Source: Simkania negevensis | Lineage (GTDB): Bacteria; Chlamydiota; Chlamydiia; Chlamydiales; Simkaniaceae | Assembly: GCA_016191565.1 (NCBI GenBank) | Contig: JACPWA010000015.1 | Span: forward strand, 1-12,639 | DNA: 12,639 bases | Direction of reading: 5' to 3' | In this document: piece by piece, positions 1 to 6,309 of the stretch | How positions within the stretch are numbered: position 1 is the stretch's first letter | Layout: every line of letters starts with the position of its first letter | Program-made: the position numbers and the translations under genes | Notes under the pieces: model-generated | What the model saw: only the letters and a program-made list of their open reading frames with translations | What the model was told of the DNA's origin: nothing | Database searches by the model: none

Positions 1-2
1 AC

Positions 3-185
3 CCGGAGGTAGGAATTATAGGGGTCGGAGCGATTCAAAAGAAGGTGGTTCCTTTAGAAGATGGAGCCATTGGGATCCGCTCGATGATGCTTCTTTCTTT
101 GACTTTTGACCATCGGGTGATCGATGGGATGTATGGGTGCGGATTCTTAAAGGCGGTAAAAGAGCATCTGGAGATAATCGATTAG
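3..185 (+). CDS. 2-oxo acid dehydrogenase complex E2 (dihydrolipoamide acyltransferase), C-terminal fragment
   Basis: This is the last 60 codons of a gene entering from the left edge; the frame is open from base 3 to a TAG at 183-185. The peptide carries the E2 active-site signature TFDHRVIDG (the HxxxDG motif of the chloramphenicol-acetyltransferase-like fold), preceded by the typical PEVGIIGVGAI strand and followed by a final helix (FLKAVKEHLE). The E2 core transfers an acyl group from lipoyl-lysine to CoA in pyruvate, 2-oxoglutarate or branched-chain 2-oxo acid dehydrogenase complexes. Too little is present to say which complex, so no symbol is given. Its stop codon overlaps the stop of the convergent isocitrate dehydrogenase gene by two bases, so the two genes meet tail to tail with no intergenic space or room for a separate terminator. 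Confidence 0.85.
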   Translation, partial: PEVGIIGVGAIQKKVVPLEDGAIGIRSMMLLSLTFDHRVIDGMYGCGFLKAVKEHLEIID

Positions 186-1624
186 CCTTCAGGGGAAGAG
201 TACCCTGGTAGCTTATCAAAGGTATAGAGATTCTCAGTTTTGATAATATCAAACCCTTCTTGGGTCAGCACAAGAAGAAGATGAATGATCTCTTCTTGTG
301 TGCACTTTTTATCCCGGTGAGAAAAGCGGACTCTCCACTGGTCTACACAGAAGATTTCTATCTGGCCGTCTGGATAGACCCGCGCTCCCCGGTTGCTGAT
401 CATCTCCATTTTAAATTTTCCTACATCCTTATTGATTAAACTTTCTTCAATTGCCTGTGCTGATTTTGAGCTGTAGAGATAAAGGTCTACTCCGATCAGT
501 TCACGCTGAGTGGAGATCTTTTTTCTTTTAAAAGATTTTTTAATGCTAACTCCACTTGCTTTTTCATGATGAGCGGGAGTAAGAGTTGAAGGTTTTTTCC
601 CCAGCCGCTTGATCACAGCTGTAGCAAATTCCTTTGTTCCAACTTTTTCTCTGCTCACCTGCTCTTTAAAAATGTCATAGGTGTGGATTCCTTCCTCGAT
701 AGTAGTCAGCCAAGCATTTTCAATAAGATCAGCCACTTCTGAAAGATGGAGGTGACTGAGCATCAGAACACTCGCTTGGATCAGGGCAGAAGGATTAGCG
801 AGGTTTTGCCCTGCTCGGCGCGGTGCAGAACCGTGGATAGCCTCAAACATTGCTCCATGATCTCCAATATTGGCAGATCCAACAAGTCCTACCGATCCGC
901 TAATCTGAGCTGCTACATCAGAAAGAATGTCCCCATAAAGGTTGGGCATGACAAGCAGGTCAAAATCTTCTGGAGTATTAGCAAGTTTTGCCGCTCCAAT
1001 GTCGACAATCCAGTGGTCGCTTTCGATCTCTGGGTACTCTTTAGCTGTCTCTTTAAAGATTTTATGAAAGAGGCCGTCAGAGAGCTTCATGATATTATCC
1101 TTCACGAAGCAGGTTACCTTTTTCCGGTTATTGTTTTTAGCATACTCAAAAGCATAGCGACAGATTTTTTCTGATCCTGGAGATGAGATCAGTTTAATCG
1201 ATGTACATACCTCAGGTGTTTGCCGATACTCGATCCCTGTATAAAGATCCTCCTCATTTTCTCTGATGATCACCACATTCATTTTAGGATGTTTAGTGGC
1301 AATAAAAGGGTAATAGGAGATACAGGGGCGAACATTTGCATAAAGTCCAAGAGTGGTCCGAATCGTAACATTAAGGCTTTTAAATCCACCTCCCTGTGGG
1401 GTAGTGATGGGAGCTTTTAAAAAAGCTTGGGAGCTTCGAATCTGCTCCCAGGTCTTTTTTTCTATCCCGGTAGGGTGCCCTTTGAGGTAGATCTTTTCTC
1501 CGATTTCTACCTCTTGGATCTCTAAAGGAGCTCCGGCAGCTTCAAGAATCTGGAGGGTAGCTTCCATGATTTCTGGACCAACTCCATCGCCTCTTGCCAC
1601 AGTGATAGGGATTTTTTTATTCAC
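182..1624 (-). CDS. icd: Isocitrate dehydrogenase, Thermus/Rickettsia-type with C-terminal extra domain (probably NADP-dependent)
   Basis: The 480-residue protein should oxidatively decarboxylate isocitrate to 2-oxoglutarate in the cytosolic TCA cycle. Residues 1-345 are the isocitrate/isopropylmalate dehydrogenase fold: GDGVGPEI (12-19), substrate loop SLNVTIR (83-89), YANVRP (95-100), RENEEDLYTGIEY (121-133), catalytic Lys175, metal-binding NLYGDILSD (228-236) and the cofactor loop HGSAPRRAG (264-272). Two basic residues (Arg269-Arg270) sit where Lys-Tyr marks NADP specificity in E. coli Icd, so NADP use is inferred. Residues ~372-480 (RELIGVDLY, KMEMISNRGARVYP, DKLPG) match the extra domain of the Thermus thermophilus enzyme, which separates it from the shorter E. 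coli type and from LeuB. The start is a GTG with only a weak ribosome-binding site (AAGAG nine bases upstream). Pathogenic Chlamydia lack this enzyme; environmental relatives have it. The gene is divergent from kdsD. Confidence 0.92.
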   Translation of the reverse strand: MNKKIPITVARGDGVGPEIMEATLQILEAAGAPLEIQEVEIGEKIYLKGHPTGIEKKTWEQIRSSQAFLKAPITTPQGGGFKSLNVTIRTTLGLYANVRPCISYYPFIATKHPKMNVVIIRENEEDLYTGIEYRQTPEVCTSIKLISSPGSEKICRYAFEYAKNNNRKKVTCFVKDNIMKLSDGLFHKIFKETAKEYPEIESDHWIVDIGAAKLANTPEDFDLLVMPNLYGDILSDVAAQISGSVGLVGSANIGDHGAMFEAIHGSAPRRAGQNLANPSALIQASVLMLSHLHLSEVADLIENAWLTTIEEGIHTYDIFKEQVSREKVGTKEFATAVIKRLGKKPSTLTPAHHEKASGVSIKKSFKRKKISTQRELIGVDLYLYSSKSAQAIEESLINKDVGKFKMEMISNRGARVYPDGQIEIFCVDQWRVRFSHRDKKCTQEEIIHLLLVLTQEGFDIIKTENLYTFDKLPGYSSPEG

Positions 1625-1709
1625 AGGTATTCACTCTTTTTTACAGATTGCACTATTCTCCTTCTGCTTATATCATTTTTCAGTAGAGATCAAGGGAAAT
1701 TCAACCTCC

Positions 1710-2669
1710 ATGTTACAGGAACTTTTTTCTAATTACCAAAAAACATTAGATCTTTTCTTCGAGAAGATAGATCCAAGTAGAAGTGAAGAGATTTTGCATG
1801 CTTTTTTAAAATGCTCTGGGATGATCATTTTTACTGGTGTGGGGAAAAGCGGTATCATCGCTGAAAAACTGGCTATGACCATGATCTCCACTGGAACAAA
1901 AGCGCTTTATCTTCCTGCGATGAATGCCTTGCATGGAGATGTAGGGATTGTTTCAAAAGAGGATATTGTGGTTCTCATCAGCAAAAGTGGAGAGAGTGAT
2001 GAGCTGGTAAATTTAGTTCCTTTTATCAGGAAAAAGGGGGCGACTATTATTTCCTGGGTTTCTAACCCCTTTGGCAAACTATTAAAAATGAGCGATCTTG
2101 CCATCTGTCTTCCCTTTGATAAAGAGCTTTGTCCCTATGATCTAGCCCCTACTACCTCCACTGCGGTGCAACTCATTTTCGGCGATGTTCTTTCGATTGC
2201 CTTAATGAGAGCCAAAAGCTTTAGCATCGATGAATATGCGCTAAATCATCCTGCCGGATCTCTCGGCAGAAAAATCACCCTGGCGGTGAAGGATTTGATG
2301 CTCAAAGGGAAAGAGCTTCCTCTCTGCAAACCAGAAGATCGCTTATCAGAAGTGATTGTCGAGCTCTCGAAGAAAAAATGTGGCTGCCTTTTAATTGTGG
2401 GGAAGGGAGAAAAATTAGAAGGAATTTTTACCGATGGAGATCTCCGTCGCTTTCTAGAAAAAGAGCGCCCCCCTGATCTCAATAAAAAGATGAAAGAGCT
2501 GATGACCATTTCTTTTCTTTATACACAGCCTGAGCAGCGGGCTTGGGATGCGCTTCGCTTTATGCAAAAAGATCCTAACCGCTTGGTGATGGTCATGCCT
2601 GTTCTTGAAGAGGAGAAGGTCATTGGTCTCATCCGGATGCATGATATCATTCACGCCGGCATCAATTAA
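1710..2669 (+). CDS. kdsD: D-arabinose 5-phosphate isomerase (SIS domain plus two CBS domains)
   Basis: The 319-residue protein, close to the 328 of E. coli KdsD, interconverts ribulose 5-phosphate and arabinose 5-phosphate, the first step of Kdo synthesis for LPS. The SIS domain spans about 35-165 with GVGKSG (43-48), LHGD (74-77, with the conserved His), SKSGES (91-96) and the APTTST loop (146-151). HPAGSLGR (180-187) supplies the second family His. Two CBS domains follow (about 195-250 and 262-319; the first contains GIFTDGDLRR). The frame runs open further upstream, but that part is antisense to icd. ATG 1710 gives the length and N-terminus typical of the family, although its Shine-Dalgarno-like AAGGGA (1692-1697) is 12 bases away. 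The 85-base gap to the divergent icd start must hold promoters for both genes. The related GutQ-type paralogues have the same architecture; in a Chlamydiota genome the LPS role is most likely. Confidence 0.94.
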   Translation: MLQELFSNYQKTLDLFFEKIDPSRSEEILHAFLKCSGMIIFTGVGKSGIIAEKLAMTMISTGTKALYLPAMNALHGDVGIVSKEDIVVLISKSGESDELVNLVPFIRKKGATIISWVSNPFGKLLKMSDLAICLPFDKELCPYDLAPTTSTAVQLIFGDVLSIALMRAKSFSIDEYALNHPAGSLGRKITLAVKDLMLKGKELPLCKPEDRLSEVIVELSKKKCGCLLIVGKGEKLEGIFTDGDLRRFLEKERPPDLNKKMKELMTISFLYTQPEQRAWDALRFMQKDPNRLVMVMPVLEEEKVIGLIRMHDIIHAGIN

Positions 2670-2721
2670 TTCTGGCAAATAAAGATTTTTTTTCTTATGT
2701 CTGTTTGTACAGAACAATTGC

Positions 2722-2726
2722 AGGAG
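2722..2726 (+). promoter_or_regulatory. Ribosome-binding site deciding the start of the outer membrane protein gene
   Basis: AGGAG lies eight bases before ATG 2735. It selects that ATG over the in-frame ATG at 2705, which would put ten residues in front of an otherwise clean signal peptide. Confidence 0.75.
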
Positions 2727-2734
2727 ATCTGCTT

Positions 2735-4003
2735 ATGAAACGCATCTTGTTAATAGCTTTTTATTTTTTTTCGTTTGGAATTACTTTTCCTCTACTTAAT
2801 GCAGAGGGGATGGATCAAGAGGAGAGCTCTTTTTCTAGTAATAAACAAAAAGAAAGCAACCATACCTATCGCACATCTCATCAAGCAGAGGGGACTATTT
2901 GTCCTCTGCGCCCCTGTGCATCGAATGGATTTATGGCTGGTGGGGAACTTCTCTGGTGGCGCGCTGGACTAGATAATCTTGCCTATACAATTCAAGTTAC
3001 CTCCGCAAATACACAAACCTCTGATTTGCAGCTTAAGGTAAAAGAGCCCGGTTTTTCATATGATCCTGGGTTTCGGCTCGGGTTAGGATATGATTTTGGA
3101 GAAAATAATTGGGATGTCAAACTTTCTTGGACTCGCTACACTACTCACTCATCGAATTCAGCTCCAGCAGAGGGGGTTCTTGAATATGCTTTCTATCTTC
3201 AGGATACTAGCCCTTCTCCTTTCTTTTCCAGCCCAAGAGGAGGGGATTCTCTTCTTGACGGTCAATTCAATGCTATAGAAGTAGATAGGACTCAGAACAG
3301 CAGTACCATCTCTCCTCAAAGTATTCCTGGATCCATTCCACTACAGGATCAGGTAAAGGGAAGCTGGCACCTGAAATTTAATGCCCTTGACTTAGAGCTT
3401 GGCTACCCCCTTTGTGTCTCTCCTCGCTTTACCCTTCGTCCTTATATGGGAGTCAAAGCCGCTTGGATAGAAATGAAGCTGCGCGTTGCTAGTACCATGC
3501 TCTCTGGGGTTGTCAGGGGTTCAGGCGAGACCCCTTTTCTAACAACGATTGGTAGCGACCTTTCTATCCGTTTGAAAAGCAACTTCTGGGGCGTAGGCCC
3601 TCAGTTTGGAATAGATGGTTTTCTGCCTATAGGAGGAGGGGTGAATCTGTTTGGAAAAGTCTCTACTGCTTTCCTTTATGGCGAGTATGATGGAACGAAC
3701 AAGCACCATCGCACCGTGACAACTACACCTCCATCCACACCTTTTTTTGTTGATACCACTGTGTTTAATGACCAAACGCTAAAGCATAAGCATTATTTCC
3801 GCCTTCGCGCTATGGCGCAGGCCCTTCTCGGCTTAGAATGGAAAATGTGTATTGCCAACTATTTTCAGCTTGGAGCTCATGTTGCATGGGAGACGCAATA
3901 TTGGTGGAACCAGCAGCAATTCCCTTTCTTTGATCGCAATACAAACAGGCATGGGGATCTTACGTTTGCTGGTTTGAGTGCAGGGATAGAGCTTAAATTC
4001 TAA
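2735..4003 (+). CDS. Secreted outer membrane beta-barrel protein, MOMP-like / Lpg1974-type porin family
   Basis: A 422-residue protein. Residues 1-24 form a Sec signal peptide: MKR, a hydrophobic stretch, then a likely cut after LLNA. After a Ser/Lys/Gln-rich linker comes a short Cys-containing CPLRPC segment and then alternating polar/aromatic strands typical of a barrel, beginning GGELLWWRA. Later strands include FRLGLGYDFGENNWDVKLSW, LRPYMGVKAAW and the C-terminal LTFAGLSAGIELKF, which ends in Phe as Bam-dependent barrels do. The opening and the overall pattern resemble the Legionella Lpg1974/MOMP-like porins that are expanded in environmental Chlamydiae; the assignment rests on pattern, not on an alignment. 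A general diffusion pore or adhesin role is inferred. It follows kdsD by 65 bases in the same direction but has its own strong ribosome-binding site. An imperfect stem-loop begins seven bases after its stop. Confidence 0.75.
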   Translation: MKRILLIAFYFFSFGITFPLLNAEGMDQEESSFSSNKQKESNHTYRTSHQAEGTICPLRPCASNGFMAGGELLWWRAGLDNLAYTIQVTSANTQTSDLQLKVKEPGFSYDPGFRLGLGYDFGENNWDVKLSWTRYTTHSSNSAPAEGVLEYAFYLQDTSPSPFFSSPRGGDSLLDGQFNAIEVDRTQNSSTISPQSIPGSIPLQDQVKGSWHLKFNALDLELGYPLCVSPRFTLRPYMGVKAAWIEMKLRVASTMLSGVVRGSGETPFLTTIGSDLSIRLKSNFWGVGPQFGIDGFLPIGGGVNLFGKVSTAFLYGEYDGTNKHHRTVTTTPPSTPFFVDTTVFNDQTLKHKHYFRLRAMAQALLGLEWKMCIANYFQLGAHVAWETQYWWNQQQFPFFDRNTNRHGDLTFAGLSAGIELKF

Positions 4004-4010
4004 AGTCCCT

Positions 4011-4059
4011 CTTTTCTGTTAGCATTTTTGCTGAGCAAGCGAGAATGCTAAGAGAGAAG
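4011..4059 (+). terminator. Imperfect stem-loop after the outer membrane protein gene
   Basis: Arms 4011-4026 and 4044-4059 can pair over 16 positions, including eight perfect ones (TTAGCATT with AATGCTAA), one G-U pair and one mismatch; the loop is 17 bases. It begins seven bases after the stop codon, a position fitting a 3' end structure. No U-tract follows, so it is not a textbook intrinsic terminator and may only stabilise the mRNA end. Confidence 0.4.
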
Positions 4060-4121
4060 CCAGTTCACAAGCCCTTAAGCCTTCTCTTTCTTGCACTTGC
4101 TACAAGGATGAAAAAAAAATT

Positions 4122-4450
4122 ATACTAAATGTAAAAAATAAAATTACTAAATTGGTTCGAATAACATGACAAATTTGAGAAATCTTTTCGAAGCTTATGT
4201 TTTTAAACATTAGACTTTTTTCAAAACTCGCTTTGTTTGAAAAAATGACGCGTTTTAGACAGGTCTTAAAAACGATTTTGAAGACAATGTGGAGACACAT
4301 GGCTGAAAAAATTGGTTTTTAGAGATGGCACAAATCGCCGTTTTAGCAAATAAATGGGGTTTCGAAAGAAGTCTATTAGCAAGAAAAGATCTCTCGAAGG
4401 TGGTATGTTAGGCGATCCACTTTAGTAATTTTATTTCTTACATTTAGTAT
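4122..4450. repeat. Large imperfect palindrome (hairpin element) interrupted by the 165-bp element
   Basis: The outer arms 4122-4159 and 4413-4450 are inverted copies over 38 bases with three mismatches (left arm begins ATACTAAATGTAA, right arm ends CATTTAGTAT). The similarity continues inward to 4189 and 4383, giving 68-base arms with about 57 matches. Between the arms lie 4190-4210, the complete 165-bp element (4211-4375) and 4376-4382. Without the 165-bp element the palindrome would be about 164 bases long with a small loop. I read this as an older hairpin-type mobile element into which the second element later inserted at a TA in the loop. No coding capacity is seen. It fills most of the gap between the outer membrane protein gene and nhaD. 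Confidence 0.75.
4211..4375. mobile_element. 165-bp MITE-like element, copy 1
   Basis: The element runs from TAGACTTTTTTC to GAAAGAAGTCTA. The two ends are inverted copies over 19 bases with three mismatches, and both begin with TA, as expected for a TA target duplication (used by IS630/Tc1-type transposases among others). It is 156/165 identical to copy 2 at 5913-6077, in the same orientation. It contains no transposase; in the frame that is open in copy 2 this copy has two TAG stops. It lies in the loop of the palindrome 4122-4450. Boundaries are set by the point where the two copies stop matching and by the inverted ends. Confidence 0.82.
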
Positions 4451-4530
4451 TAGACTTTTTTGTTGTGTTTTTACTTAAGGGAAGCTACCCTTTTTCCTTA
4501 TCTTCTGGAACGAAAAAGCAGGACTGACCT
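4451..4530. other. Intergenic remainder upstream of nhaD
   Basis: The stretch opens with TTAGACTTTTTT at 4450-4461, which matches the left end of the 165-bp element and then diverges; it could be a relic end. At 4477-4492 AAGGG and CCCTT can form a five-base-pair stem followed by more T residues, too weak to call a terminator. No convincing promoter was found. Confidence 0.3.
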
Positions 4531-4650
4531 ATGAATCTACTCCACTATTTATGTCATTTTCAAAAAGCAAAGGCGATGTCTGCTCGGAAATATCTAGAAA
4601 CATCAGTAATTCAAATAGCAAATAATGGGATAGGTTCATGGAAGTACTGA
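4531..4650 (+). CDS. Possible 39-codon upstream ORF overlapping the nhaD start
   Basis: ATG 4531 is preceded by AGGA (4520-4523) at a good seven-base spacing. The frame stays open for 39 codons to TGA 4648-4650, 13 bases into nhaD and in a different frame. The predicted peptide (starting MNLLHYLCHF) is unremarkable: no signal peptide and no motif I recognise. The nhaD start itself has only weak Shine-Dalgarno options (GGGA seven bases or AGG three bases upstream), so translation of this ORF could couple ribosomes to nhaD. That is inference; it may equally be a chance ORF. Confidence 0.25.
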   Translation: MNLLHYLCHFQKAKAMSARKYLETSVIQIANNGIGSWKY

Positions 4651-5912
4651 CATTTTCAAATAGTTTATTGCTTCTTGTGTTCGTGGTGGGATATGTGGCG
4701 ATTATTTTTGAATATGGGATTCGAATCAACAAGTCAGCAGTAGCTCTTCTCCTTGCTGTCAGCTGCTGGCTGATTTATTTTATAGGTAATGCAGAAACGC
4801 TGAGCAGCAATGTGAGCCATTTGGGCCATTATTTAGGCAGTGTCTCAGAAATTCTCTTTTTTCTTCTTGGTGCGATGACTTTGGTCGAATTGATTGATTC
4901 TCATAAAGGGTTTAATACGTTTATCCACCTTCTTCATACCCGCTCAAAAAGAAAGATGCTTTGGCTCATCACCTTTCTCTCTTTTTTCCTCTCTGCCTTG
5001 CTCGATAATCTCACTACAACGGTTCTCATGATCTCTATTCTCCGTAGGCTGATCCCTCACCGTGAAGAGCGCTTTTTACATGCTTGCATGGTAATTATTG
5101 CTGCTAATGCCGGAGGAGCGTGGACCCCTATAGGGGATGTGACTACCACAATGCTATGGATTGGCGGTCAAATCACTACAATGCGGGTGATCAGCTCTGT
5201 TTTTGCCCCCAGTATTATCTCAGTGCTTGTCCCTCTACTCATCTTTACCCTTGTTCTCAAGGGAAAGTTTCCGAAATCTGAGATTGATTTTCGAAATGAA
5301 CTGTTAGAGCCGGGCGCTTATCTCGTTTTTTATTTAGGGATCCTCGCTTTTCTTTTTGTCCCCTTTTTCAAATGGCTAACGGGAATGCCTCCCTACATGG
5401 GAATGCTGATCTCTCTTGCTATCCTCTGGATAGTTACCGATCTGATGCATTATCGCTATGAGCAGCGAAAACACTTGAGGATTCCTCACATCCTCACCAA
5501 AGTTGATGTAAGCAGCATTCTGTTCTTCTTAGGGATACTTCTTAGCGTCCAAGCCTTAGAAGCAACTGGCCTTTTGCATGCAGCAGCAGATAGGCTTAGT
5601 CATCATTTAAAAAGTATTCCTCTAGTTGCCACCATTATTGGGATCTTTTCCGCAGTGGTCGATAATGTTCCTCTTGTGGCGGCAACGATGGGGATGTATG
5701 ACCTGCAGCAATATCCTACTGATGCTACTTTATGGCTTATGATTGCCTATGCTGCTGGAACAGGGGGAAGCATCCTAGTAATGGGCTCTGCTGCAGGGGT
5801 TGCCCTGATGGGAATGGAAAAGGTCGACTTCTTCTCCTACTTTAAAAAGATATCAGGGCCTGTTCTTCTTGGATATCTTCTCGGCATCCTTTTCTTCCTG
5901 TTTTTTATCTAA
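4638..5912 (+). CDS. nhaD: Na+/H+ antiporter, NhaD family
   Basis: A 424-residue, strongly hydrophobic inner membrane protein with roughly a dozen membrane segments, the usual size for NhaD. Signature segments are DNLTTT (123-128), AANAGGAWTPIGDVTTTMLW (155-174), AVVDNVPLVAATMGMY in the second half and AGTGGSILVMGSAAGVALMG near the C-terminus; the two Asp-Asn motifs in opposite halves mark the inverted-repeat fold of ion transporters. It exchanges Na+ (or Li+) for protons across the inner membrane, relevant to energy coupling in chlamydiae. ATG 4638 was chosen because the protein then begins directly before the first helix. The gene is flanked on both sides by the 165-bp element; copy 2 begins on the base after the stop codon, creating a tandem TAATAG stop. 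Confidence 0.93.
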   Translation: MEVLTFSNSLLLLVFVVGYVAIIFEYGIRINKSAVALLLAVSCWLIYFIGNAETLSSNVSHLGHYLGSVSEILFFLLGAMTLVELIDSHKGFNTFIHLLHTRSKRKMLWLITFLSFFLSALLDNLTTTVLMISILRRLIPHREERFLHACMVIIAANAGGAWTPIGDVTTTMLWIGGQITTMRVISSVFAPSIISVLVPLLIFTLVLKGKFPKSEIDFRNELLEPGAYLVFYLGILAFLFVPFFKWLTGMPPYMGMLISLAILWIVTDLMHYRYEQRKHLRIPHILTKVDVSSILFFLGILLSVQALEATGLLHAAADRLSHHLKSIPLVATIIGIFSAVVDNVPLVAATMGMYDLQQYPTDATLWLMIAYAAGTGGSILVMGSAAGVALMGMEKVDFFSYFKKISGPVLLGYLLGILFFLFFI

Positions 5913-6077
5913 TAGACTTCTTTCAAAACTCACTTTGTTTGAAAAAATGACGCGTTTTAGACAGGTCTTAAAAATGATTTTGAAGACAATGTGGAGACAC
6001 ATGGCTGAAAAAATCGGTTTTTGGAGATGGCACAAATCGTTGTTTTGGCAAATAAATGGAGTTTCGAAAGAAGTCTA
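5913..6077. mobile_element. 165-bp MITE-like element, copy 2
   Basis: Same element as 4211-4375, same length and orientation. The ends 5913-5931 and 6059-6077 are inverted copies with 18 of 19 bases matching (TAGACTTCTTTC and GAAAGAAGTCTA at the tips), flush with TA on each side. It differs from copy 1 at nine positions (5920, 5932, 5975, 6015, 6023, 6040, 6041, 6047, 6060), all transitions. A + strand frame is open across the whole copy, running in from the sequence before it and ending in TAA at 6076-6078. I do not recognise the peptide (it contains MTRFRQVLK) and do not call it a gene. The inverted ends would form a stem at the 3' end of nhaD mRNA. Confidence 0.85.
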
Positions 6078-6125
6078 ATACTCTGTACATTTAATTTTTG
6101 CTATTTAAGCTGCGTCAAAGCTCAA

Positions 6126-6288
6126 ATATAGTGCATTAAACTTTGCATGATAAAATTCATCCGCGTCTTTTCGCATGGAATCTCGCATTCGAACTCACCG
6201 ACTTTACAAAGTCGCCTCGTTCTCCATACTGCATTCCATGCAAAAATCTTGCAGCCAATTTTATCATCCAAAATTTAATCCACTATAT
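6126..6288. repeat. ~163-bp palindromic (hairpin) element before trxA
   Basis: The outer arms 6126-6157 and 6257-6288 are inverted copies with 29 of 32 bases matching (left begins ATATAGTG, right ends CACTATAT). Pairing resumes at GCATGGAAT (6173-6181) with ATTCCATGC (6233-6241), and the centre 6199-6214 is a perfect seven-base stem with a two-base loop (CGACTTT-AC-AAAGTCG). The sequence is unrelated to the other two repeats. The whole is a MITE-like hairpin or a very large cruciform. It ends 21 bases before the trxA start and so lies in, or has displaced, the trxA leader. A + strand frame through the right half joins trxA in frame, but this is not coding. Confidence 0.72.
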
Positions 6289-6300
6289 AACATAGATAAA

Positions 6301-6306
6301 GAGGAA
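6301..6306 (+). promoter_or_regulatory. Ribosome-binding site of trxA
   Basis: GAGGAA within AAAGAGGAAG sits just upstream of ATG 6310 and fixes the thioredoxin start there. The longer in-frame reading starting at 6175 begins inside the palindromic element. Confidence 0.8.
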
Positions 6307-6309
6307 GTG

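Noticed and set aside
746..1174. Open frames on the + strand inside icd, and other antisense frames in aspS and hisS
   Set aside because: These are shadows of well-supported genes, with no ribosome-binding sites or recognisable domains.
4477..4495. Intrinsic terminator upstream of nhaD
   Set aside because: The stem is only five base pairs (AAGGG/CCCTT) and the T-rich stretch overlaps the stem; too weak to support.
4211..6077. nhaD region as an active composite transposon
   Set aside because: Neither copy encodes a transposase, and copy 1 lies inside an older palindrome, so independent insertions on each side of a resident gene explain the layout equally well. No duplication around the whole unit was seen.
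4100..6100. CRISPR array or tRNA/rRNA gene among the repeats
   Set aside because: The repeats are two dispersed 165-bp copies and palindromes without regular spacers, and no cloverleaf or rRNA motif could be made out anywhere in the window.
6175..6309. N-terminal extension of thioredoxin starting at 6175
   Set aside because: This part lies inside the palindromic element, has no family match and no ribosome-binding site, while ATG 6310 has a strong one and gives the standard 106-residue protein.
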